Origin: Paenibacillus oralis
GTDB taxonomy: Bacteria; Bacillota; Bacilli; Paenibacillales; Paenibacillaceae
Assembly: GCF_003863965.1 (NCBI RefSeq)
Contig: NZ_RRCN01000001.1
Location: 3,740,304 to 3,804,303, forward strand
DNA: 64,000 nt
Direction of reading: 5' to 3'
A program made the position numbers and the translations under genes. Under the pieces are notes generated by a model. It saw only the letters and a list, made by a program, of their open reading frames with translations. It ran no database searches and had not been told where the DNA came from. Positions 17,970-25,941 of this stretch are shown here, one piece after another; within the stretch, counting starts at the first letter, position 1, and every line of letters starts with the position of its first letter.

Positions 17970-17997
17970 TTAACATAACGTTAATACCGGGATAACA
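17970..17997 (+). promoter_or_regulatory. PhoP-box-like direct repeats before the HAD-ugp unit
   Basis: TTAACA (17970), TTAATA (17981) and ATAACA (17992) at exactly 11-bp pitch match the Bacillus PhoP repeat 6, 6 and 5 of 6. A weaker TTTGCA sits one pitch upstream at 17959. The site lies about 50 bp before leader B. Pho control would fit phosphate scavenging from glycerophosphodiesters, as for E. coli ugp. Confidence 0.6.
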
Positions 17998-18048
17998 CGG
18001 AAGGTTTATTGTAAGGTAAGAAGTTTGTTTTTCAAAAATTTCATCATT

Positions 18049-18145
18049 AAAGGGTCGGAGACGAGGAGAAAGCCCTTATGCGGTACCGGAAGGAATGGTC
18101 TGTTTGCCATACCCGCTTCCGTGCGCCGCATAACGGGCTTTTTTG
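18049..18145 (+). promoter_or_regulatory. Leader B: antiterminator/terminator switch, GlpP-type candidate
   Basis: AAGGG (18050-18054) pairs with CCCTT (18073-18077) around a loop containing GAGACGAGGAGAAA. Alternatively AAAGCCCTTATGCG (18069-18082) pairs with CGCATAA-C-GGGCTTT (18127-18141), giving a strong terminator followed by TTTTT. A further internal hairpin lies between the arms. The HAD start codon is just 33 bp past the terminator, so read-through would be required for expression. Confidence 0.65.
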
Positions 18146-18177
18146 TGTTGTCCGCACCAAAGGAGGCTGCTCATTCA

Positions 18178-18975
18178 TTGCCGGACACGCTGTCATTTGA
18201 AACGTACTTTTTCGATTTGGACGGTACCATCTTTCTGGGGGACGTCCTGCTGCCCGGCGTGCAGGAAACGCTATGCCATTTAAGAAGCTTGAACAAAAAA
18301 GTGAGGTTTTTGAGCAATACGACCATCCGCACCCGCGGGGAATGCCGGGACCGGCTGCTGCAGCTTGGCCTTGCCGCGCATGAGAAAGAAATCGTGACGG
18401 CGGGGTTCATGTCCGCCGCTTATTTTCTGGAATTGCGTGGGGCGGTGCGGGTGCTCGTTGCCGGGGAGAAGGCGCTGCGCGATGAACTCGTCTCGGCTGG
18501 GGTAGAAATGACGGACGATCCGGCGCAGGCGACGCATGTGCTGGTCGGCATGGACCGGGAGTTCGACTACGGCAAGCTGCACCGTGCGATGAAGGCGGTG
18601 CGGAACGGAGCGTGCCTGATCGCCGCCAATCCGGATCCGAACTGCCCGGTGGCCGGGGATCTAATTCCCGACACCTGGTCCATGGTCAAAGCAATCGAAG
18701 CTGCGAGCATGGGGGCGGTGAGCGAAGTCATCGGCAAGCCGTCCGCCTATTACGCGGCCAAGGTGCTGGAATGGAGCGGTACGAGCGGCGACCGCTGCCT
18801 CATGATCGGGGACCGGCTGGACACCGACATCGTGTTCGGGGCCAGCCATGGCATGCGGACCGCGCTTGTGCTGACCGGGGTCGCTTCGCTCGGGGATCTG
18901 GAACAGTTTCCGGTCATGCCGGATTATGTCTGGGCCACGCTGGACGAACTGCTGGGGCAGGCCGAACGAACTTAA
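18178..18975 (+). CDS. HAD-IIA family phosphatase (NagD/AraL-like)
   Basis: 265-residue HAD hydrolase with the catalytic motif FFDLDGTIFLGD, LSNTTIRTRGE (motif II), IGKPSAYYA (lysine motif III) and MIGDRLDTDIVFGASHGM (motif IV). The C2-type cap between motifs II and III places it in subfamily IIA (NagD, AraL, glycerol-phosphate or phosphoglycolate phosphatases). I chose TTG 18178 because AAAGGAGG (18159-18166) lies 11 bp upstream. Upstream in-frame codons fall inside the leader terminator. Position ahead of a Ugp-like transporter suggests it may dephosphorylate a sugar- or glycerol-phosphate released from imported diesters; this is inference. Confidence 0.88.
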   Translation: MPDTLSFETYFFDLDGTIFLGDVLLPGVQETLCHLRSLNKKVRFLSNTTIRTRGECRDRLLQLGLAAHEKEIVTAGFMSAAYFLELRGAVRVLVAGEKALRDELVSAGVEMTDDPAQATHVLVGMDREFDYGKLHRAMKAVRNGACLIAANPDPNCPVAGDLIPDTWSMVKAIEAASMGAVSEVIGKPSAYYAAKVLEWSGTSGDRCLMIGDRLDTDIVFGASHGMRTALVLTGVASLGDLEQFPVMPDYVWATLDELLGQAERT

Positions 18976-19075
18976 ATCCGCCGGCCCGAATTTAACGGCG
19001 TTTTTACCCGGTGCTAATCATGCAAATAAACGAGTTTGCTACAGTGGAAGAAAATGCCGGTTCCTAAAAGTGCGA

Positions 19076-19242
19076 GTTCAAAAAGTCGGCTTTTCAGCAC
19101 CGAGAAGGTTGGATGAAGCTAGGGACTGAGTAGCGGAGCGTAGGGTAACCTACGTGAGCAACGGAAGGCCCGGCTGAATTCAAGATTCGACGTCGAGATC
19201 ACTTCCTGACTTGCTTCGTGATCAAAAGATGACTTTTTGAAC
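19076..19242 (+). repeat. Family E MITE-like element, copy E1
   Basis: 167 bp bounded by perfect 12-bp inverted ends GTTCAAAAAGTC and GACTTTTTGAAC. Internal sequence (GGCCCGGCTGAATTCAAGAT and neighbours) recurs in reverse at 49864-50025. No target-site duplication is obvious. It lies in the 330-bp gap between the HAD gene and the binding-protein gene. Confidence 0.8.
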
Positions 19243-19305
19243 AACCTCTAAAAACGGCGATTCTTCCGCACACCAATATATGAAATTTTGGAGGAGATTG
19301 AAGTG

Positions 19306-20658
19306 ATGCAAAAATGGAGTACGAAAGTGCTGGCAGTTGCGCTGGGATTGTCGCTTTTGGCGGGATGCGGGGGCGGCAACGGGAGCGGCGGCAACGGCGG
19401 ATCCGTCTCCGGTGCGAATGCTTCCACGAACGGGGCGGGAACGGCGAACGCGTCCGCAGGGAAAAAGACCGAGCTTACGTTCTATTATCCGATCGCGGTC
19501 GGCGGGCCGCTGACCGCGACGATCGAGGCGATGGCGGCGGACTTTGAAGCGGAGCATCCCGATATTGACGTGACCCCGGTGTACACCGGCAGCTATGCCG
19601 ACACCGCGGTCAAGACGCAAGCCGGCGTCCAGGCCAAGCAGCCGCCGGCTGTGGCGGTGCTGCAGTCGACCGAGCTGTTCAGTCTGCTGGATATGAACGC
19701 GGTTATTCCGCTGGACGATTTTATCGCAAAGGAAGAGGGCGACTATCTGGCGGATTTCTATCCGGCGTTTATGGCCAACTCGCAAACGGACGGCCATACC
19801 TACAGCATTCCGTTTCAGCGCAGCACCATCGTGCTTTACTATAACAAGGAGATGTTCAAGGAAGCCGGACTTGATCCGGAAAAAGGGCCGGAAACCTGGG
19901 AGCAAATGCAGGAATACGCGGTTAAGCTGAAAAAGGACGGGCGCTACGGCCTGGAAATTCCGGTCACGGGCTTTGCTTATTGGATGATGCAGACTTTTGC
20001 CCTGCAGAACGGCGACAATCTGATGACCCCGGACGGCAAAAAGGTCATGTTTGATACGCCGGAAAACGTGGAAGGGCTGCAGTATTGGGTGGACCTGGCC
20101 GCGAAACACAAGGCGATGCCGGAGGGCGTGACCGATTGGAGCACCGTGCCGTCCGATTTCCTGGAAGGCAAAACGGCGATGATGTATCACACGACCGGCA
20201 ACCTGTCGAACGTGAAAAAGAACGCCACCTTTGACTTTGGCGTCAGCTTCCTGCCGGCGAAGAAGCAGTACGGCAGCCCGACGGGCGGCGGCAACTTCTA
20301 TATTTTCAAGGATATCGCACCCGAGAAGCAGCAGGCCGCCTGGGAATTCGTCAAGTTTATGACCGAACCCGAGCGCGCCGCCCAATGGAGCATCGACACC
20401 GGTTATGTAGCCGTGCGCAAGTCCGCTTATGAGACGGAGCGGATGAAGGAGTACGCGGCCGGGTTCCCGGCGGCGGTCGTGGCCCGCGATCAGTTGGAAT
20501 ACGCGGCGGCCGAGCTGTCCACTCACAACAACGGCAAGGTGATGAAAATTTTGAACGATTCCGTGCAGGCGGCATTGACAGGCGATTTGACCCCGGCCGA
20601 CGCGCTGAAGAAAGCTCAGGCGGAGGCGGACCAGGCGCTGGCGTCCTTTAACAAATAG
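19306..20658 (+). CDS. ABC transporter substrate-binding lipoprotein, UgpB-like
   Basis: 450-residue family 1 solute-binding protein. The signal peptide ends in the lipobox LLAGC (Cys about residue 20), followed by a Gly/Asn/Ala-rich spacer and then ELTFYYPIAVGGPLTATIEA, which is typical of the UgpB group. Further UgpB-like features include FQRSTIVLYYNKEMFKEAGL. The ATG at 19306 is set by GGAGGAG 9 bp upstream. The permease gene follows after 2 bp. Likely ligands are glycerol-3-phosphate or glycerophosphodiesters, judged from family and from the GDPD gene upstream. Confidence 0.9.
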   Translation: MQKWSTKVLAVALGLSLLAGCGGGNGSGGNGGSVSGANASTNGAGTANASAGKKTELTFYYPIAVGGPLTATIEAMAADFEAEHPDIDVTPVYTGSYADTAVKTQAGVQAKQPPAVAVLQSTELFSLLDMNAVIPLDDFIAKEEGDYLADFYPAFMANSQTDGHTYSIPFQRSTIVLYYNKEMFKEAGLDPEKGPETWEQMQEYAVKLKKDGRYGLEIPVTGFAYWMMQTFALQNGDNLMTPDGKKVMFDTPENVEGLQYWVDLAAKHKAMPEGVTDWSTVPSDFLEGKTAMMYHTTGNLSNVKKNATFDFGVSFLPAKKQYGSPTGGGNFYIFKDIAPEKQQAAWEFVKFMTEPERAAQWSIDTGYVAVRKSAYETERMKEYAAGFPAAVVARDQLEYAAAELSTHNNGKVMKILNDSVQAALTGDLTPADALKKAQAEADQALASFNK

Positions 20659-20660
20659 CC

Positions 20661-21542
20661 ATGAAAGGAATCAGACTTGGAAACAACGGATTCGCCTGGC
20701 TGCTGCTGCTGCCGGCGCTGGCGATTCTGGCGCTGTTCACGTTTTACCCGATCTTTCTGACGCTGCGCCTGAGCTTTTTTCAGGCCGACCTGGCTACACC
20801 GGAGCCGATCTTTGCCGGGTGGGACAACTTCCGCCGGCTGGCGGAGGACGAGGTGTTTTGGAAGGTGATGCGCAACAATACCCTGTTTGCGGTGGGGACG
20901 GTTCCTGCGGGAATCGGCCTCGCCCTGCTGATGGCGGTTTTTGCCAACAAAGCGATCCGGGGAAAAGCGCTGCTGCGGACGGGCTTTTTTTATCCGACGC
21001 TGATTCCGATGATCGCAGCGGCGAACATCTGGCTGTTCATTTACACGCCGGAATACGGCTTGGTGAGCAGGATGTTGTCATGGACGGGTCAGCCCGAACT
21101 AAACTGGCTGGGCACGCCGGGGCTGGTGATGTGGGCGATGATTATCATGATTATCTGGAAGGAATCGGGGTACCTGATGATTTTTTATCTGGCCGGTCTG
21201 CAAAATATCCCGCGCGACCTCTACGAGGCCGCTCAGATGGACGGGGTCGGGGCCTTTACGGTGTTCCGCAAAATCACGTTCCCGCTGCTGATGCCAACGA
21301 CGCTGTTTGTCAGCATTATCGCCTTGACGAATGCGTTCAAGCTTGTCGATCATTTGATGATCATGACCCGCGGGGGGCCCAACAATTCCAGCAATCTGCT
21401 GCTGTATTACATTTACGAGACGGCGTTCAGCTTCTGGGACCAGGGGCTTGCTTCCGCGCTGACCGTCATTATGATCGGGCTGATGCTGCTGTTTGCGGCG
21501 GTGCAGTTTTTCGGGCTTGACAAGCGAATTCATTACAACTGA
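20661..21542 (+). CDS. ABC sugar/glycerophosphate permease, UgpA-like
   Basis: 293 residues, six membrane segments, with the EAA loop that contacts the ATPase (YEAAQMDGVGAFTVFRKITF, about residues 187-206). It is the first of the two permease subunits of this CUT1-type importer. Its ATG lies 2 bp after the binding-protein stop, so translation is probably coupled. No ATPase gene is in the operon. CUT1 importers of Firmicutes commonly share a general ATPase such as MsmX encoded elsewhere. Confidence 0.92.
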   Translation: MKGIRLGNNGFAWLLLLPALAILALFTFYPIFLTLRLSFFQADLATPEPIFAGWDNFRRLAEDEVFWKVMRNNTLFAVGTVPAGIGLALLMAVFANKAIRGKALLRTGFFYPTLIPMIAAANIWLFIYTPEYGLVSRMLSWTGQPELNWLGTPGLVMWAMIIMIIWKESGYLMIFYLAGLQNIPRDLYEAAQMDGVGAFTVFRKITFPLLMPTTLFVSIIALTNAFKLVDHLMIMTRGGPNNSSNLLLYYIYETAFSFWDQGLASALTVIMIGLMLLFAAVQFFGLDKRIHYN

Positions 21543-21576
21543 TCCCGGATGGCCGTCCGGGAAGAAAGGCGTATTT

Positions 21577-22392
21577 ATGCTGCAAAAACTTGCGCCGAAA
21601 ATCGGCAATGTTCTCATGTTGCTGCTGGCCATCATTTGGCTGGTGCCGCTCGTCTGGATGACGGTGACGGCGTTTCGCCCGCGGCAGGCGGCGCTGTCCG
21701 GCTTTTGGTCGGCGGATTTTACCTTGGATAACTTCGCGACGGTGTGGTCCGCCGCCCCCTTTGCGGTGTATTACCTGAACACGCTGCTCATTGTGTTTTG
21801 CGTATTCGCGGTGCAGATGCTGACCGCAACCATGGCGGCCTTTGCGTTCGCACGCGTTCCGTTTATCGGGAGCAGCCTCGTGTTCCTGCTGTTCCTGGCC
21901 CAGATCATGATCCCTGCGGACGTGCTGATTTTTCCGAACTATAACATTTTGAAGCAGTTCTCGCTGCTCGACACGAAGCTTGGGATTATGCTGCCTTATC
22001 TGGCCTCCTCCTTCGGCATCTTCCTGCTGCGGCAGGTGTTCAAGACGCTCCCTTACGAGCTTGACGAAGCGGCGCTTGTGGAGGGGGCAAACCGCTGGCA
22101 GGTGCTGTGGAAGGTGTATTTTCCTTTGTCCAGGCCCACCTATGTCGCGTTTGCGCTGGTGTCCATCAGCTATCAGTGGAACAATTTTTTATGGCCATTG
22201 ATCGTAACCAATTCCGTGGAGAACCGGCCGTTGACGGTGGGGCTGTCGATTTTCGCCCAATCGTTTGAAGTCGGCGTGCAGTGGACGGAGGTCAGCGCGG
22301 CGACGCTGCTGGTGATCGTGCCGCTCCTGATCATTTTTCTGGCGTTCCAGCGCCAGTTTATCGACAGCTTTATTCATTCCGGCATCAAGTAG
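21577..22392 (+). CDS. ABC sugar/glycerophosphate permease, UgpE-like
   Basis: 271-residue second permease subunit, six membrane segments, with the EAA loop LDEAALVEGANRWQVLWKVY. The start at 21577 (MLQKLAPKIGN) gives the usual N-terminus; the longer open frame upstream overlaps UgpA and is not used. The ribosome binding site (GAAAGG) is modest. The gene ends with HSGIK, and a truncated isomerase-like remnant follows. Confidence 0.9.
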   Translation: MLQKLAPKIGNVLMLLLAIIWLVPLVWMTVTAFRPRQAALSGFWSADFTLDNFATVWSAAPFAVYYLNTLLIVFCVFAVQMLTATMAAFAFARVPFIGSSLVFLLFLAQIMIPADVLIFPNYNILKQFSLLDTKLGIMLPYLASSFGIFLLRQVFKTLPYELDEAALVEGANRWQVLWKVYFPLSRPTYVAFALVSISYQWNNFLWPLIVTNSVENRPLTVGLSIFAQSFEVGVQWTEVSAATLLVIVPLLIIFLAFQRQFIDSFIHSGIK

Positions 22393-22404
22393 ACAAGCAG
22401 ACGG

Positions 22405-22596
22405 ATGGGGTGCACTCCCCGGGAATGGCGGGACGATACCGTCCCGATCGAAGAGATGGCCGACTGGCTGGCGGCTTGCGATTATCGGGGAGCCTGGGTG
22501 CTGGAGATGCGCAGCCCCGGGGACCTGCAGCCGTCGGCGGATCGGCTGCACAGCTTGCGGCGGCAGTTCCAGAAATTTAATGCAAGTTATCTATAG
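22405..22596 (+). pseudogene. 3' remnant of a sugar-phosphate isomerase/TIM-barrel gene
   Basis: 63 codons reading DDTVPIEEMADWLAACDYRGAWVLEM then a short helix and stop. This matches the last strand and helices of xylose-isomerase-like TIM-barrel proteins (AP endonuclease 2 family, ~280 residues). No start or N-terminal part is found between ugpE and here, so the gene has been truncated by deletion. It overlaps the end of the convergent hypothetical gene by 20 bp. The family call rests on a short stretch. Confidence 0.5.
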
Positions 22597-23569
22597 CGCG
22601 TCGTAGGATTTCCTCTTTAATTTCCCTGGACAGTTCATATGTATCGTATCGCAAAGCGTGCGGGTTTATTTCTACGTTTCTTCCTGCTTCCGCTTCTTTT
22701 TTGGCAAAGTAGGTTATAGTATCTACCGGATTTGACGATTCCCAAAGCAGCTGGCTCTTCAAATCCGCCAATAATTGATGCTGGTCAATATTCTGGAATT
22801 GCAGTTGTCCGGCAGTACTCTTTAAATGGGATTCATAATCACCGTAATGATGAACGACTTCCCAGCCGGACCATTTCGCTTTAAGTTCATGGGATATGTT
22901 GGGGATGTCATTGGCATGCCAAAATTCCAATTTCCTGCGACCTATATCAATATGGAAGCCTCCGACAGGGAATTCCTTAGACCATTCACGCAGGGCAATG
23001 CTTTTATATCCATAGGATTTATTGATCTCGTGGATCATATTAGGGCCATGGGCTAAATATACTTCGACACCTCCGCTTAATGGGAACAATAGCAGTTCGT
23101 TTTGAGGGAACATGACGCTCGCTATGGTATCTACCCAATCTTTCTCTTCGGGAGGTTCTAAGCTTGCATCTTTTAAATCGTCTTCACCGTACGTCAATAT
23201 TTTTTCCCTCGGGTAACCGACGTAGTTGGCTAAATCTAAAATGCCTTCGTAAGCCCAGGCGATTTCCCAACCGGACCAAATAGTTCTCATCAGTTTTAAG
23301 TAGAGATTCCTGAGTGGAACATTGTAAAGTATATCCTCGCCGCCATATAATACCAGCTTCTTTTTATCTAAGTCAATAACAGCTCCACCCTCGGCCCAAA
23401 CGTCATCCAACCATCCGGATTCATCCACCCGCTTTTGCATTTCGATGAATTTGACGGCATGCTGCTCTCCCCAAAACAAATCTTTAGGCAGCGTGTTTGC
23501 ACACCAGTGGCTATAGTACAACTCGTAATAATTATTTCTAACCATAATCAGATTTGCTCTTTGTCCCAT
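22577..23569 (-). CDS. Conserved hypothetical protein (MGQRANL... type)
   Basis: 330 residues starting MGQRANLIMVRNNYYELYYS, with no signal peptide or membrane segment. It is rich in Trp and Tyr and has two similar stretches, IWSGWEIAWAYEGILDLANY (~residues 95-115) and KWSGWEVVHHYGDYESHL (~230-248), suggesting an internal duplication of a WSGWE unit. Proteins opening this way are common in Bacillus and Paenibacillus, but I know no function. The start has GGAGGGG 5 bp upstream. It is a single-gene unit between a pseudogene and a family A repeat. Confidence 0.8.
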   Translation of the reverse strand: MGQRANLIMVRNNYYELYYSHWCANTLPKDLFWGEQHAVKFIEMQKRVDESGWLDDVWAEGGAVIDLDKKKLVLYGGEDILYNVPLRNLYLKLMRTIWSGWEIAWAYEGILDLANYVGYPREKILTYGEDDLKDASLEPPEEKDWVDTIASVMFPQNELLLFPLSGGVEVYLAHGPNMIHEINKSYGYKSIALREWSKEFPVGGFHIDIGRRKLEFWHANDIPNISHELKAKWSGWEVVHHYGDYESHLKSTAGQLQFQNIDQHQLLADLKSQLLWESSNPVDTITYFAKKEAEAGRNVEINPHALRYDTYELSREIKEEILRRAIDNLH

Positions 23570-23661
23570 AGTTCCCCTCCGTCAATCTATCTTTACTCCT
23601 TCAAAATTAATATTCAACTTGTAATGGGGGAAAACCTTCAAGTGAAGGGGACGAGGTAACC

Positions 23662-23854
23662 AAGTGCAAAAGTGCAGTTGATTTTTCGTAAATCGCTATT
23701 ATTGAGCGGCTGAGATGCAAAAGTGCATCTGTTTTGGAGCTATGCGATAAAAAAGTAACTTTTTGGCGGAAATGAACTGCACTTTTGCATTTGAACAGCC
23801 CCTATTGAGGAGTTTCGACAAAAATCGCCTGCACTTTTGCATTTCGTGGAATTT
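23662..23854 (+). repeat. Family A quadripartite repeat, copy A2
   Basis: Four 12-mers start at 23665, 23716 (direct), 23778 and 23830 (inverted): spacings 51, 62 and 52 bp. The interval sequences align with A1. It lies in the 406-bp gap between the hypothetical genes; the remaining gap shows nothing I can name. Confidence 0.85.
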
Positions 23855-23975
23855 TACACCCCTTTTTGCCAAGTAACTTATATCTGGATCCGACAAATCG
23901 GTCACCTCTTACGTTCTCAAACCGGCTGTTTCTGCATACTTGACTCCTGTCGTGTACAAATAGCAACACAATACC

Positions 23976-24317
23976 CTACAGTTTAATTTCTGTATCCGAT
24001 TTTGCCGGATTTGGCGTTCTGTTTAGTCTTGTAGAATCGAAAACAGGGTCATCAAACAACGCTATTGCAAGTTGCACACCGTCCATCATCCCTTGCATGT
24101 ACAAACGTTCATTTTCTAAACCCTGCCTGAAGTGGTGCTTGTCCTCCCAGTCCATATACTCCGGCGACTTCGTTTGATCCGTATCGGAAAACATCGCCTC
24201 AAAAGCCAAGCGTTCTTCGGCACGAAGTTTACAAAATTCGGGATGACGATTGATACGCGCTGTAATGTGGTTCAACCTTTCCTGAATCGCGTCTCGAAAC
24301 CATAATGGCAATTCCAT
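23976..24317 (-). CDS. Hypothetical protein
   Basis: 113 residues with a strong GGAGGAG site 9 bp before the ATG. Mostly helical by eye: charged N-terminal helix (LWFRDAIQERLNHITARI), acidic centre, and QGLENERLYMQGMMDGVQLAIALF, which looks like a long amphipathic helix. I do not recognise the family. The C-terminal 20 residues are polar and probably disordered. No operon partner. Confidence 0.7.
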   Translation of the reverse strand: MELPLWFRDAIQERLNHITARINRHPEFCKLRAEERLAFEAMFSDTDQTKSPEYMDWEDKHHFRQGLENERLYMQGMMDGVQLAIALFDDPVFDSTRLNRTPNPAKSDTEIKL

Positions 24318-24426
24318 TGTCTTTTCTCCTCCTCCGGCGCGCTAGCTTATTTCGTCTCCATTTTAACGCGGAATCGGTTTGTTTTAATTCGGTATTCGCA
24401 GTAAAAAAATAATCTTTCACTTTTAG

Positions 24427-24495
24427 GATTACGAAGTCGTTGCCATTGCCAGGGTGCTGGATATTTCCGTTGGTGAATTATTGGGGGAGGAGTAG
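24427..24495 (+). pseudogene. C-terminal remnant of an XRE-type helix-turn-helix gene
   Basis: 23 codons (DYEVVAIARVLDISVGELLG, then EE and TAG) match the last two helices of an XRE/Cro-type HTH domain. A stop codon lies directly upstream in frame and no start is near. It is a relic. Confidence 0.5.
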
Positions 24496-24596
24496 GGAGA
24501 ATTAGTGGCAGGAAAAATAAAAAAAACGGGACGCAGGTTCCGATAAATGGTTAGCCTTTGTCCCGTTATTTCTATGTTGATTTAAGTAGAATAATT

Positions 24597-24927
24597 TTAT
24601 TTTTCTTCCTCAAGTAAATTGCTAAACAAAACACGTATGAAATTCCGTCTGCCGTATAAGACTCTAACCACATAAACTACTCCATCTTCATATCTGTAAA
24701 ATATCAGGTAATTGTCACAAACAAGATACCGATAATCGGTTTGAATGTCTATAGTAGCGGATAGAGGGGTGCCAATTTTAGGATAATCCACCAGGCTGCG
24801 AATCTTTTTCGTTATTTTTGCGATCAAATTTTACAGCGGCTTCAGGATTATAAAGCTCCTGGGAGATGTAGTTTTTCACTTCCACTAAGTCATTTCTGGC
24901 TTCAGGTGAAATTTTCAGTTTATTCAT
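24597..24927 (-). pseudogene. RelE/ParE-type toxin gene with a frameshift
   Basis: From ATG 24927 the frame reads MNKLKISPEARNDLVEVKNY and continues to about 24833. A one-base shift in the run AAATTTTA (24826-24832 on the plus strand) then moves into the frame LIAKITKKIRSLVDYPKIGT, which continues to the stop at 24597. Removing one T joins both halves as VKLIAKI, giving a ~109-residue RelE/ParE protein with the typical YRYLVCDNYLIFYRYE and RVLYGRRNF core. It begins 1 bp after the antitoxin stop. It could be a true inactivation, a sequencing error, or slippage on the homopolymer. Confidence 0.75.
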
Positions 24928-24928
24928 T

Positions 24929-25174
24929 TTATATTCCCAGGTCTGCTTCGACTTCCTCTATAGTCATCCATCCCTTTTCTTTCCCTGATTGCTCTCCTTG
25001 AGCAAGCTTTGACATCAGTTTTAGAGAAGCCGTTAGTTTTTCATATTCACTTATATCGACAATAGCAAATTTTCCTCTGCCATTTTTAGTTAAAAATACC
25101 GGCTCGCCTACAGAAATATCCCGCAAAACCTCATTGTAATTTCTCAAATCGGATATGGGCTTAATATTCGGCAT
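24929..25174 (-). CDS. Phd/YefM-family antitoxin
   Basis: 81 residues: IKPISDLRNYNEVLRDISVG, then EPVFLTKNGRGKFAIVDISEYEK, the standard Phd/YefM DNA-binding N-terminal fold. The C-terminus (EKGWMTIEEVEADLGI) would bind the toxin. First gene of a two-gene toxin-antitoxin operon, with the toxin starting 1 bp after its stop. Such antitoxins repress their own promoter. With the toxin frameshifted, it may now be a solitary antitoxin. Confidence 0.85.
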   Translation of the reverse strand: MPNIKPISDLRNYNEVLRDISVGEPVFLTKNGRGKFAIVDISEYEKLTASLKLMSKLAQGEQSGKEKGWMTIEEVEADLGI

Positions 25175-25295
25175 TTATAACAACTCCTTTTGATTGCTGT
25201 TATCATTGTATGTTTATTATTCGTAAAATTCAACAGTACATTCCTTTCAAACATATGCTTCTTATACTTTAGGGGCGAATTACAGTTTTTTCTGA

Positions 25296-25340
25296 TTGAA
25301 TACAGAACGAATATTCGTATATAATACAAACATATGTTCC
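25296..25340 (+). promoter_or_regulatory. Promoter with LexA (SOS) box
   Basis: TTGAAT (25296-25301), 18-bp spacer, TATAAT (25320-25325). CAAACATATGTTCC at 25327-25340 matches the Bacillus LexA consensus CGAACRNRYGTTYC at every defined position but the second. A weaker version, CAAACATATGCTTC, lies at 25248-25261. The box overlaps the expected transcription start, where a repressor would block initiation. Confidence 0.65.
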
Positions 25341-25361
25341 TATTCAAAAGGAGTGGTCAAA

Positions 25362-25643
25362 TTGCTTTCAGATCTTGAACGGAAATTACTTCGTATCCTA
25401 TACAGCTATTCGACGCAGCGGAAACGGATGCCTACAATCGATGAGTTGGAGATTAAGACCGGCAGGAACAAGCAGGATATATTTGCCGGATTGCGTGGGT
25501 TGGTGGAACAGCGGTATATCTTTTGGCCGGACAATCCCGGATTGGATACGCTAGTCATCCTGGAGGCGTGGGAACGGGATCAGCCTCAACGTCCAAAATT
25601 CAGCGCCTCGAGCGGTAATATAGATTATTGGACGAAATATTGA
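25362..25643 (+). CDS. Small winged-helix protein, probably SOS-controlled
   Basis: 93 residues from TTG 25362, chosen because AAAGGAG (25347-25353) lies 8 bp upstream. Residues ~3-50 (LERKLLRILYSYSTQRKRMP, then TIDELEIKTGRNKQDIFAGL and RGLVEQRYI) have the pattern of a winged helix similar to the LexA DNA-binding domain. The C-terminal 40 residues are unrelated and lack the LexA protease domain. Function unknown. The LexA-type box in its promoter suggests DNA-damage induction. Confidence 0.75.
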   Translation: MLSDLERKLLRILYSYSTQRKRMPTIDELEIKTGRNKQDIFAGLRGLVEQRYIFWPDNPGLDTLVILEAWERDQPQRPKFSASSGNIDYWTKY

Positions 25644-25895
25644 TAACGGTATTTAGGGAGAAGAGAGGAGAGGGCAAAAAATAGCGGGATTTGGGCTTCC
25701 GACAGCCTAGGTCCCGATTTACCGCAAAAGCAATCGTAGTCTCTCCATATCCTTCACAACCAGATCACCTTCACCGTTTTTCGTTATGTCCCTGTTATAC
25801 TCCCTCTGTACACAAACAGAGGTTTATCCAAACCCAACTTCAGCCCAATTTTGTTCATCACGCTCACCATCGTTTGTTCTCAATGACTCCGCAAA

Positions 25896-25910
25896 ATGAA
25901 AGCGTTTTAT
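25896..25910 (+). promoter_or_regulatory. Catabolite-responsive element (cre)
   Basis: ATGAAAGCGTTTTAT fits the CcpA consensus WTGAAARCGYTTWNN at every position. It lies 32 bp before the PTS regulator start and next to a TATGAT -10 box (25914-25919). It predicts glucose repression of the whole PTS-transketolase operon. Confidence 0.75.
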
Positions 25911-25941
25911 TGTATGATCAATGCAGGAGGTGGTTCCATTG

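Noticed and set aside
18025..18177. Extended N-terminus for the HAD phosphatase
   Set aside because: It would be translated from leader B and its terminator. AAAGGAGG before TTG 18178 gives a better start.
19076..19242. E1 as a terminator between the HAD gene and ugpB
   Set aside because: Its 12-bp arms are 143 bp apart with no T-run after the second arm, unlike intrinsic terminators. The same ends recur elsewhere, so a repeat is the better reading.
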